DNA of 39,915 nucleotides from NCBI GenBank assembly GCA_016292805.1, contig JAEDFM010000020.1, positions 1 through 39,915 of the forward strand, given 5' to 3'. Positions within the stretch are counted from its first letter, which is position 1. Each line of letters begins with the position of its first letter. Source of the DNA: Treponema sp. Its GTDB lineage: Bacteria; Spirochaetota; Spirochaetia; Treponematales; Treponemataceae. Of the stretch, positions 22,646-30,591 are shown piece after piece. Position numbers and translations under genes: made by a program. Under the pieces are notes generated by a model, which was not told the origin of the DNA, did not search any database, and saw only the letters and a program-made list of their open reading frames with translations.

Positions 22646-25072
22646 ATGAAATACGGTTATTTTGACGATGACAATGCAGAATATGTCATCACTCGTCCAG
22701 ATACTCCAACTTCTTGGAGTAACTATCTTGGATCAACAGTTTACGGTGCTGTAATTACAAACAACGCCGGTGGTTATGGCTTCTATAAATCTGGAGCACA
22801 GGGACGTTTTATGCGTCTTCGTTTTAACTCGGTTCCAATGGATCAGCCAGGTCGCTATTTCTATCTTCGTGATATGGAAGATGGAGATTTCTGGTCTGCT
22901 TCCTGGCAGCCTGTAGGAAAACCTCTTGATCAGTATAAATCAGAATGCCGTCACGGTACTGCTTATACAACAATTACATCTGAATACAAAGGAATTAAAT
23001 CTGAAACTAAATATTATGTTCCTCTTGGACAGAACTTTGAATACTGGAGACTTAAGGTAACTAACACTTCAGATAAAGCTCGTAAAATCCGTGTATTCTC
23101 TTACTGTGAATTTACAAATCAGTGGAATACAACTCAGGACCAGGTAAACCTTCAGTATTCTTTGTTCATTAACAAAGGTGAAAAAGTAGGTGATAACCTT
23201 TTAAGATACTGTTCACAGGATAACCTTTACATCCAGCATCCAGAATATGATGTTGGTGGTGCTTACATGAGTGAATGGGTTGCTTTGATTGGTACTCCAA
23301 TGACTGGTTTTGATACTAGCCGGGAAGCATTTATTGGAACTTATGGTTCTTACGAACATCCAAAAGCTGTTGTAGATGGGGCTTGTACTAACTCTGAAGC
23401 ATTTGGTGATAACACTTGTGGTACTGTTCAGGGTGACCTTGAACTTAAACCTGGTGAAACAAAAGAAATTATGTTGATGCTTGGTATTGACGATGCATTG
23501 GCTGTTGGTCAGAAAATCATCAACGAATTTGGTACTTTCAAACGTGCTGATGAAGAATTTGAAAAATTAGTTGCTAACTGGCATGCAAAACTTGGTTCAT
23601 TCAAGGCTTGCACTCCAGATGAAGATATTAACCACACTGTAAATGTATGGGGCTTGTACAACTGTTTGATTACATTTGCATGGTCTCGTGCTGCTTCTCT
23701 TGTATATAATGGAGAACGGGACGGTCTTGGTTACCGTGACTCTGTACAGGATATTCTTGGTGTTTCTGCTGCAATTCCAGAAGAAGCTGAGGCTCGTCTT
23801 GTTCGTATGATTTCTGGTCAGTGTCAGAATGGTGGTGCTGTTCCTGTAATTTCTAAGGACTTTAACGCTGGTCACGAGAAAGCTCCAAAACCAGAGGAAT
23901 TCCGTTCAGATGACTGTGAATGGTTCTTTAATGCTGTTCCTTGCTATGTTGCAGAAACTGGTAATTTTGATTTCTACAATAAAGTAGTTCCTTATGCTGA
24001 TGGCGGAGAAGCTACTGTTTACGGACACTTGCGCCGTGCTCTTGAATTCAACTTGGAAAGAATGGGTGCAGATGGACTTCCTTGTGGGCTTTTGGCTGAC
24101 TGGAATGACTGTCTTAAACTTGGTTACCATGGAGAATCTTTGTTCGTAGCATTCCAGCTGCGCCTTGGTCTTACAACTTATGCTGATATTTCTAAACGTC
24201 TTGGAAAAGAAGATGAAGCTGCATGGGCTTTGAAACACCGTGAAACTTTGGATGCAAATATCCAGAAAAAATGCTGGGACGGAAAATGGTTCGTTTGGGC
24301 TATTGGCGAAGACGGAACTGTTTACGGTACACAGACAATTGAAGAAGGACAGATTTATCTTAATACACAGGTTTGGGCTGTTATGTCTTCTGCTGCTACT
24401 GCTGAACAGGCTAGAATCTGTATGCAGTCTGTAAAGGAAAAACTTGCAACTCCTTATGGTTTAATGCTTTGTGCTCCTCCATTTGTACATACTCGTTCTG
24501 ACATTATGTCTTCTGTTGTATTCTTGCCAGGTATTAAAGAAAATGCAGGTATCTTCAATCATACTCAGGGTTGGGGTGTAATTGCAGAAACTATGCTTGG
24601 TAACGGTGACCGTGCTTACGAATATATAAAAGCTGCAATTCCTGCTGCTTACAACGATAAAGCAGAAATCCGTCAGAGTGAACCTTATGTAATTGGTCAG
24701 ACAACTTACTCAACATTCTCTAAACGCCCTGGTAATACAAGAGTATCTTGGCTTTCTGGTGCTGGTACATGGTCTTACTATGCAATTACTCAGTACATTC
24801 TTGGTATTAAACCACAGTACAACGGTATGCTCTTTGATCCATGTATTAAATCAGACTGGGACGGATACACTGTAGAACGCCGCTGGAGAAACATGAACAT
24901 TAAGATTGAAGTAAAAAATCCACAGCATGTTTGTAAAGGTGTAGAATTCGTTGAAGTTGACGGAAAACGGGTAGATGCACCTTATGTACCTGTAGAAATG
25001 ATTAAAGATGGTTCTTCAATCGTTGTTCACATGGGAAAAGATGCAAAGGTTTACGAAGCTGAACGTGTTTAA
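22646..25072 (+). CDS. GH94 cellobiose phosphorylase
   Basis: This 808-aa cytoplasmic enzyme belongs to glycoside hydrolase family 94 and phosphorolyses cellobiose to alpha-glucose 1-phosphate and glucose, saving one ATP per disaccharide. The N-terminus, MKYGYFDDDNAEYVITRPDT followed by PTSWSNYLGS, is characteristic of the cellobiose-specific branch rather than chitobiose or cellodextrin phosphorylases. The beta-sandwich domain is followed by an (alpha/alpha)6 barrel with the catalytic DWND at residues 485-488. GYRDSVQDILGV, GGAVPVISKDF and HTQGWGVIAETM are further conserved stretches. No signal peptide. It has a strong promoter, GAGG spaced 5 nt from the ATG, and a terminator directly after, so it is monocistronic. 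A cellobiose transporter is not in the window. Confidence 0.96.
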   Translation: MKYGYFDDDNAEYVITRPDTPTSWSNYLGSTVYGAVITNNAGGYGFYKSGAQGRFMRLRFNSVPMDQPGRYFYLRDMEDGDFWSASWQPVGKPLDQYKSECRHGTAYTTITSEYKGIKSETKYYVPLGQNFEYWRLKVTNTSDKARKIRVFSYCEFTNQWNTTQDQVNLQYSLFINKGEKVGDNLLRYCSQDNLYIQHPEYDVGGAYMSEWVALIGTPMTGFDTSREAFIGTYGSYEHPKAVVDGACTNSEAFGDNTCGTVQGDLELKPGETKEIMLMLGIDDALAVGQKIINEFGTFKRADEEFEKLVANWHAKLGSFKACTPDEDINHTVNVWGLYNCLITFAWSRAASLVYNGERDGLGYRDSVQDILGVSAAIPEEAEARLVRMISGQCQNGGAVPVISKDFNAGHEKAPKPEEFRSDDCEWFFNAVPCYVAETGNFDFYNKVVPYADGGEATVYGHLRRALEFNLERMGADGLPCGLLADWNDCLKLGYHGESLFVAFQLRLGLTTYADISKRLGKEDEAAWALKHRETLDANIQKKCWDGKWFVWAIGEDGTVYGTQTIEEGQIYLNTQVWAVMSSAATAEQARICMQSVKEKLATPYGLMLCAPPFVHTRSDIMSSVVFLPGIKENAGIFNHTQGWGVIAETMLGNGDRAYEYIKAAIPAAYNDKAEIRQSEPYVIGQTTYSTFSKRPGNTRVSWLSGAGTWSYYAITQYILGIKPQYNGMLFDPCIKSDWDGYTVERRWRNMNIKIEVKNPQHVCKGVEFVEVDGKRVDAPYVPVEMIKDGSSIVVHMGKDAKVYEAERV

Positions 25073-25104
25073 TTGAGTTTAAATAAAACTTTTTATTAAA
25101 GACA

Positions 25105-25138
25105 AGGGGTTTCTCTGATTAGAGAAACTCCTTTTTTA
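25105..25138 (+). terminator. Terminator of the cellobiose phosphorylase gene
   Basis: AGGGGTTTCTCT (25105-25116) pairs with AGAGAAACTCCT (25121-25132), with one G-T pair, closing on GATT. Six T residues follow. It lies 33 bp after the stop. Confidence 0.93.
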
Positions 25139-25153
25139 TTTTTTCATATTCTG

Positions 25154-25162
25154 TGTTATAAT
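25154..25162 (+). promoter_or_regulatory. Extended -10 promoter of the transglutaminase-like gene
   Basis: TGTTATAAT is a perfect extended -10 (TG, one base, TATAAT). The -35 zone is poor and overlaps the preceding T tract. Predicted initiation near 25169 leaves a 26-nt leader with GGAG before the ATG at 25195. Confidence 0.6.
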
Positions 25163-25194
25163 TTTTGTATCATTTAATAAATTATGGAGAAGTT

Positions 25195-27180
25195 ATGAAA
25201 AAAAAAGTTTTAAAACTCGCCGGAATGCTTTCTGTTTTCCTTTGTTCACTTTCGTCGTGTAAAACTGGAGCTGATGCTCCTAGTGTGGAAATTCCCAAAA
25301 ATACAGATAATTATCGTTTTTATCAGCCAAAAGATTCTGCTGATACAATTTTTTGGGAAGATTTTGAAGGTGCTTATCTTAAAGCAAAAAATGAATGGGA
25401 AGCTGTATCCGTAGAATTAACAAGTTTAGCTAAAATCAGAGAAGATTTGGTTGCTGAAAATGATCCTAAAAATTCTGATATTTATAATTCATTGTTTGAT
25501 AGAAAAGATTCCCAGGTTGCAGCTGTAAAGACAGATAAAGTAGGGAAGTCTTCATTAAAACTAACTGAGTTAAATATTACAGAAAATTGTTATCTTACCT
25601 TTAAGTATTTTTTTGTTGCACCTGAGGATGTTTCATTTAAAGTTTTATTGAATGAAGCTGTTGTCTTAAATGAAAATGGTGTAAATAATGGTACTTGTTT
25701 TATAGTAAAAACATTTAGTGTAGAAGTTCCTGCCGGTACAAATAAAATTACTTTCGAAACTGATAATGAAAATGGAATACGCTTTGTAAAATGGCCTAAC
25801 GCTCTCTTTATTGATGATATTTCTCTTGTAAAAGATAAGGTTTCATCTTTGTTTATTACACCAAAGACAAATCAGAAAACATGTTTGGAATGTTCTACTG
25901 GAGATAAAGTTCAAGTAACCGCTTATCCTGTTCGTGCTGACGGAACTGTTGTAAAAAATGCTGACATTAATTTTTCTTCATCAATTGGAAGTGTAGAATA
26001 TAAAAAAAATGAGTTTGGTGGTGGATATAAAGGCTACTTTATTCCATCTTCTGCTGGTTCTACAAAAATTACTGCAACTTGTAATGGTGTTACTGCAGAA
26101 TCTGGTGAAATTACAGTTTATGAAGATAAATTTAGTGAAAATGACGGTGCATGTACAATTGGCGGAGTAACCTATAAAGGAATGATTACTGACGATGGAA
26201 CAGATCTTAGTAACTATAATCCAAACCCTTCAATTTGTAATGCAAGAATAGATTTTGAATATCCAAAAACAGATATTGTAACTGCTGATGGTTTTGTTCG
26301 CCTTAAGGGAACATTTACGTCTTCTTCTTTAGAATTTAGTAATACAAATAAGGTTGTTATTTTTGTAACTGACACTAATGAGGACCCTAAAAAAATGCTT
26401 CAGACAACTTATATTGTTGATAAAGACTTTGATCTTAGAATATGGCTTCCGTTTGGACAAGAACATGAAATTCTTGTTCTTCCTGCAGAGGTTTCATATC
26501 ATACTTATGGTGACAACTGTGAAGGTGACTGGACAAGCTTGAGCTGGAAGAAAGGTTGCTTATACTTAATATCAGCAACTAACACTCATAAACATACAGA
26601 AGCAGATTCTGGAGCTGAAGATGGTCGTTTTGTATATCCGTCTTTTGACTGCCAGAGCGACAGCTATCTTATTCAGAATATTACAAACGAAGTTCTTTCT
26701 GTTTTACCAGCAGATTCTTCTGATAATGTAAAAATTCAGGCAATTCACGATTACATTATTCAGAATTGTTACTATGATGATGCTTCTATTGAAAATAATG
26801 GTATATACAGAAAAAAACAGGATGCTGTTTCTGTTGTAAATAATGGAACTGCTGTTTGTGCAGGTTATACAGCCCTTACAGCTGCAATGGCCCGCTATGC
26901 TGGTATTCCTGCCCGTTATATTACTTCTAAGGAAATTAACCATGCGTGGAACCATGTTCGTATAGATGGTACATGGTACTTCTGTGACACCACATGGGAT
27001 GATTATGATACAGATCCTAATTCACCTAATGTATATTACGATTACTTCCTGCTTACTGACTTCAGTGGTATTAGAAATGATCATAAAAATGATTGGGTTA
27101 TTGAATCCCGTACTATTGTTCCAGAAAATGTAAAAGAACCTGAATTGCCATTCCTGGTAAGAGAAGGTAACTGGTTCTAA
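25195..27180 (+). CDS. Lipoprotein with Ig-like and transglutaminase-like domains
   Basis: A 661-aa predicted lipoprotein (lipobox LSSC, Cys22). The N-terminal half looks like a beta-sandwich, with TIFWEDFEGAY and FIDDISLVKD, as in carbohydrate-binding-type jelly rolls. An Ig-like module follows at about 220-320, with GDKVQVTAYPVRADGT and STKITATCNGVTA. The C-terminal domain (about 500-625) is transglutaminase/papain-like with a complete triad: Cys555 in AVCAGYTALTAAMARYAGIP, His583 or His587 in INHAWNHV, and Asp598 in WYFCDTTWDD. Such domains in bacteria are usually proteases or peptide hydrolases rather than cross-linkers. Start 25195 was chosen because GGAG precedes it and it gives a clean signal peptide; the upstream in-frame TTG at 25165 does not. 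Substrate unknown. Confidence 0.88.
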   Translation: MKKKVLKLAGMLSVFLCSLSSCKTGADAPSVEIPKNTDNYRFYQPKDSADTIFWEDFEGAYLKAKNEWEAVSVELTSLAKIREDLVAENDPKNSDIYNSLFDRKDSQVAAVKTDKVGKSSLKLTELNITENCYLTFKYFFVAPEDVSFKVLLNEAVVLNENGVNNGTCFIVKTFSVEVPAGTNKITFETDNENGIRFVKWPNALFIDDISLVKDKVSSLFITPKTNQKTCLECSTGDKVQVTAYPVRADGTVVKNADINFSSSIGSVEYKKNEFGGGYKGYFIPSSAGSTKITATCNGVTAESGEITVYEDKFSENDGACTIGGVTYKGMITDDGTDLSNYNPNPSICNARIDFEYPKTDIVTADGFVRLKGTFTSSSLEFSNTNKVVIFVTDTNEDPKKMLQTTYIVDKDFDLRIWLPFGQEHEILVLPAEVSYHTYGDNCEGDWTSLSWKKGCLYLISATNTHKHTEADSGAEDGRFVYPSFDCQSDSYLIQNITNEVLSVLPADSSDNVKIQAIHDYIIQNCYYDDASIENNGIYRKKQDAVSVVNNGTAVCAGYTALTAAMARYAGIPARYITSKEINHAWNHVRIDGTWYFCDTTWDDYDTDPNSPNVYYDYFLLTDFSGIRNDHKNDWVIESRTIVPENVKEPELPFLVREGNWF

Positions 27181-27186
27181 AAACAA

Positions 27187-27234
27187 AAAAAAGACTGTAG
27201 ATGAACTTTTAGTGTTACATCCACAGTCTTTTTT
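27187..27234. terminator. Bidirectional terminator of convergent genes
   Basis: AAAAAAGACTGT (27187-27198) pairs perfectly with ACAGTCTTTTTT (27223-27234), with an additional GATG/CATC inner stem. The A/T runs at both bases make it usable by both the transglutaminase-like gene and the convergent CobW-family gene. Confidence 0.92.
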
Positions 27235-27261
27235 ATTTAACTAAAAACTTGTATTTAAAAA

Positions 27262-28491
27262 CTAGTCTAAACAAGAATCTAAATCTTTTTCAATCTGTTC
27301 ACGATCAAGGTGCTGACCAATTACTACTAATTTAATCATACGGTCACCAACTTTTTCATCCCAGTCCCGGCGCATTTCTGGTTCCTGAGCAAGAACTTCT
27401 TCCTGTTCTTCTTTAGAACATGCTGCAAGCCAGTTTCCAGAATAGCCAGCCTGAATCTGACGACCAGAAGTTTCAAGAACGTAAGCCATTTCTTCTTCGT
27501 CGCTGAACCAGATTACACCTTTAGAACGGATAATGTTTCTAGGCCATTTTGCAGCATACTGGTCAAGTTTCTGGCGGTTAAATGGACGTCGGCGATAGTA
27601 AACAAATGAACCAATTCCATATTCATCTTCGCTTTCGCCTTCATGTTTGTGTTCATGGTGGTGATGGTGACAATGTTCATCACATTTGTGACCTTTTTCT
27701 CCATGTGCAGGATTGTGGTCGTGATGTTCATGTTCGTCGTGGTCATCATCGTCATCGTGATCATTCATATGTTCATCGTGTTCTTCAAGTGCTTTTACCC
27801 AACCTGCAGAAGCATAAACTGTTTCAAAATCAAAACGGTCTGTTCCAATTATATCATCAACAGAAACGTTACAGTGGTCTGTTTCAATAACCTTTACAGA
27901 AGGCTGAATTTTATTAATTACAGCACGAACTTTTTTCATCTGGTCTTCTGTAACAAGGTCCTTTTTGTTGATAATAAGTGTAGAACAGAATTCAATCTGC
28001 TGGATTAAAAGAGATTCAATATCTTCCTCTGCATCTTCAGCATCTTTGTTCTCATAAGTATTAACAAGTGCATCACCTGCACCAAATTCGTCAACTAAAC
28101 GGCTAGCATCAACAACGCCAACAACGTTATCAAGTTTACCAATTTCAATCTGTTCAATAGCCTGAGCAATAGGCATTGGTTCACAAACACCAGAAGCTTC
28201 AATCATTACATAATCGTATTTACCTGTTTTCATAAGGTTTTCAATACCAGTAACCATGTCTGATTTTAATGTACAGCAGATACATCCGTTTGTAAGTGGA
28301 AGAATACTGTTTGTGTCTGTAATGTTAGCTTCCTTAGAAATAAGACGTTCATCAACGTTTACTTCACCAATATCATTTACAATAACAGCAACTTTATAAC
28401 CTTTCTGGTTTGTTAAAACTTTATTTAACAAAGTTGTTTTACCGGCTCCAAGATAACCACAAAGAAGTGTAATAGGGATTTTTTTAGCCAT
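27262..28491 (-). CDS. CobW/COG0523-family GTPase with His-rich metal-binding linker
   Basis: This 409-aa cytoplasmic protein is a G3E GTPase of the CobW/COG0523 family, metal chaperones or insertases, most often for zinc. Walker A is GYLGAGKT (residues 12-19). The metal-binding CxCC is C70-I-C72-C73 in NGCICCTL, the Walker B/Glu region is VMIEASGVCEP, and the base-specificity motif is NKKD. A long His/Asp/Glu-rich insert (about 235-286, with runs such as DHDDDDDHDEHEHHDH) precedes the CobW C-terminal domain, consistent with metal storage or sensing. The start has AGGAG at a normal distance. It is divergent from the GGDEF gene. A 14-bp palindrome lies in its leader. No Zur-type box was recognised, so zinc control is only inferred from the family. 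Confidence 0.93.
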   Translation of the reverse strand: MAKKIPITLLCGYLGAGKTTLLNKVLTNQKGYKVAVIVNDIGEVNVDERLISKEANITDTNSILPLTNGCICCTLKSDMVTGIENLMKTGKYDYVMIEASGVCEPMPIAQAIEQIEIGKLDNVVGVVDASRLVDEFGAGDALVNTYENKDAEDAEEDIESLLIQQIEFCSTLIINKKDLVTEDQMKKVRAVINKIQPSVKVIETDHCNVSVDDIIGTDRFDFETVYASAGWVKALEEHDEHMNDHDDDDDHDEHEHHDHNPAHGEKGHKCDEHCHHHHHEHKHEGESEDEYGIGSFVYYRRRPFNRQKLDQYAAKWPRNIIRSKGVIWFSDEEEMAYVLETSGRQIQAGYSGNWLAACSKEEQEEVLAQEPEMRRDWDEKVGDRMIKLVVIGQHLDREQIEKDLDSCLD

Positions 28492-28509
28492 TTAAAGTCT
28501 CCTAAGAGT

Positions 28510-28523
28510 AGGCAAGATTGCCT
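28510..28523 (-). promoter_or_regulatory. Palindrome in the CobW-family gene leader
   Basis: AGGCAA-GA-TTGCCT is an inverted repeat 19 bp upstream of the start codon and directly upstream of its AGGAG (minus strand). It could be an operator or a small RNA hairpin. It does not match a metal-regulator box that I recognise. Confidence 0.35.
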
Positions 28524-28595
28524 TAAATATTTACATACTAAATATATAAAAAAAAGCGATAAATGAACAGAAAAAAAACAGAAAAATTATATCTG

Positions 28596-28604
28596 TGGTA
28601 TAAT
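28596..28604 (+). promoter_or_regulatory. Extended -10 promoter of the GGDEF gene
   Basis: TGGTATAAT is a perfect extended -10. It ends 11 bases before the ATG at 28616, so the predicted leader is only about 3-5 nt. No Shine-Dalgarno can fit, implying leaderless or near-leaderless translation. Confidence 0.6.
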
Positions 28605-28615
28605 GTATATTATAT

Positions 28616-30574
28616 ATGGCAGTTCGAAAGAAAATTGGTCTTATCACTATATACCCGGAAAATGATTATCAACAGAAAGTAATGTCCAGTGTGTTTGCAC
28701 AGTGTGAAAAATACAATTATGACGTAGTTGTAATTACTCCTATGGTGCAGGTGGCTAATTTTTTTAAAGACTATCTGAATGGCGAACTTAATATCTATAA
28801 TTTAATTAATTTTGATTATCTTGATGGTGTTATTGTTACTCCAATTCCAATGACAGAAGATCGCATTACGACTGTAATTGATTCTTTACTGGAAAAGTTT
28901 AAAAAGGAGTGCAAAAAGCCTGTCGTTTCCATTGACTTGCCATTTGGTGATTATCATACAGTTTATACTGACGATTCTGTTGCCTTTGAAGAAATAACAA
29001 ATCATCTTATAGAAAAACATAACTGTTCAAATATTTCTGTTCTTACAGGAATGAAAAATTATGCTATTGCAGAAAACAGAGTTGAAGGAGTTCGCAGGTC
29101 TATGGAAAAACATGGCCTTAAGTTGGATTCCAAAAAAATTGTTTATGGTGATTTTTGGTATACAAGCGGTGAAGCACTTGGTGAAAAAATTGTTTCTGGA
29201 AAATTTAATCCCGGAGATGCTGTGATTTGTGCTTCTGATCATATGGCTATTGGGCTTACAAATTACCTTCAGGATAATGGAATTAATGTTCCACAGGATT
29301 TGATTGTAACAGGTTACGAAGCCATCAGAGAAGCTATTTTGAATAATCCTCCAATTACATCTTATTATGCTGATGAAGACCGTACGGCAGCTCTTGCTGT
29401 AAATTATCTTCACAGTCAGCTGGAACCTAAGAAAAAGGAATTGGTTGTAGAACATGCTGGTATAAAAAATCTTTGTATTGGTGCAACCTGCGGCTGTTCG
29501 GAAGATTTAACATACACCCGTGATCGCATTGTAGAAAATGAGTATTTACTCAATAAAAATACTACAGAGCATAGAAGGGGAGTTAATCCTGAAACTGATA
29601 TTGGTATTCTTCTTGAAAGCTATATGTCAGAAATCCTTACAGCAACTCCAACTCCAGAAATCTGTCTGAATAAGATTTATGAATTGATTTATCTTTTAAA
29701 ACCTTATGGACATTTTTATTTGTGTTTAAACGAAGACTGGCTTAATACAGATAATGACAGAACCAAGGGATACGCAGATGTAATGAATCTGGTCATCTAT
29801 TCTGATATGGAGAAGAAGCTTCACGGTTATTCAAATCATGTTTTCTTTGGCGAAGGAAGAACTAAAGCTTTTAAATTATCAGAAATGCTGCCTGCATTAA
29901 AAAGTGGGGAGTTTGAAAAGCCTCAGGTATTCTACTTTGTTCCTGTTCATTTTAATAATATAGCTTTAGGCTATGCAGTTTTACAGAATGATTTGTCTCA
30001 AAAAAATAAAATCGGCGCTTTTTACCGTAATTATATCCGTAACATAAATAATGCGCTGGAAATGGCTCGTGCCAAAAATCGTATTGAAAATATGTCTGAA
30101 CATGATTTGCTTACAGGTTTGTTGAATCGTCGCGGTATGGAAAACCATCTGGAAAAAATGATTGCTGAGGCTAAGCCTGGTTCAAAATATCTGGCAATTG
30201 TTGTTGATATGGATGGGCTTAAAATTCTAAATGATTCGTATGGTCATTCTGCTGGTGATACCGGTCTTATTGCAATAAGTGAAGCTATGAAAGCAATTAC
30301 CGAACCTGGCGAAATCTGTGTTCGTGCTGGTGGTGATGAATTCTATTTAATTGGAATTGGAAAATATACAAAAAAATCTGCAATGCAGAAAATTGATAAA
30401 TTTAATAAAGTTCTGGATTTTCTGAATGAACGGAAAAATACAGTTATGCCTGTAGGGGCAAGTATTGGTTTTTCAGTAGAAAGCTTCGCTTCAACCAAAT
30501 CAATTGATAAAGTAATTGAAATTGCTGATGTTAATATGTATTTGGATAAGCGAACAAAGAAAATAAAACGCTAA
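28616..30574 (+). CDS. LacI-type sensor domain fused to a GGDEF diguanylate cyclase
   Basis: A 652-aa predicted cytoplasmic c-di-GMP synthase. Residues about 5-295 resemble the periplasmic-binding-protein fold of LacI-type regulators (KIGLITIYPENDYQQ, VICASDHMAIGLTNYLQDNG and NVPQDLIVTGYEAI), but the DNA-binding helix-turn-helix is absent. A GAF-like linker region spans about 315-470. The GGDEF domain (about 490-652) has the intact site GGDEF at 572-576 and DLLTGLLNRRGM. No RxxD inhibitory site lies five residues upstream, where EPGEICVRA is found, so product inhibition is probably missing. There is no signal peptide or membrane segment, so the ligand should be intracellular. There is no Shine-Dalgarno; the start is set by the domain boundary and the adjacent promoter. 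A GGDEF/EAL gene follows after 17 bp. Confidence 0.92.
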   Translation: MAVRKKIGLITIYPENDYQQKVMSSVFAQCEKYNYDVVVITPMVQVANFFKDYLNGELNIYNLINFDYLDGVIVTPIPMTEDRITTVIDSLLEKFKKECKKPVVSIDLPFGDYHTVYTDDSVAFEEITNHLIEKHNCSNISVLTGMKNYAIAENRVEGVRRSMEKHGLKLDSKKIVYGDFWYTSGEALGEKIVSGKFNPGDAVICASDHMAIGLTNYLQDNGINVPQDLIVTGYEAIREAILNNPPITSYYADEDRTAALAVNYLHSQLEPKKKELVVEHAGIKNLCIGATCGCSEDLTYTRDRIVENEYLLNKNTTEHRRGVNPETDIGILLESYMSEILTATPTPEICLNKIYELIYLLKPYGHFYLCLNEDWLNTDNDRTKGYADVMNLVIYSDMEKKLHGYSNHVFFGEGRTKAFKLSEMLPALKSGEFEKPQVFYFVPVHFNNIALGYAVLQNDLSQKNKIGAFYRNYIRNINNALEMARAKNRIENMSEHDLLTGLLNRRGMENHLEKMIAEAKPGSKYLAIVVDMDGLKILNDSYGHSAGDTGLIAISEAMKAITEPGEICVRAGGDEFYLIGIGKYTKKSAMQKIDKFNKVLDFLNERKNTVMPVGASIGFSVESFASTKSIDKVIEIADVNMYLDKRTKKIKR

Positions 30575-30591
30575 TTTTTAGTGAGGTTTTT

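Noticed and set aside
27582..28008. Plus-strand ORFs opposite the CobW-family gene
   Set aside because: They are antisense to the His-rich codons, which produce Val/Met-rich open frames; no start signals.
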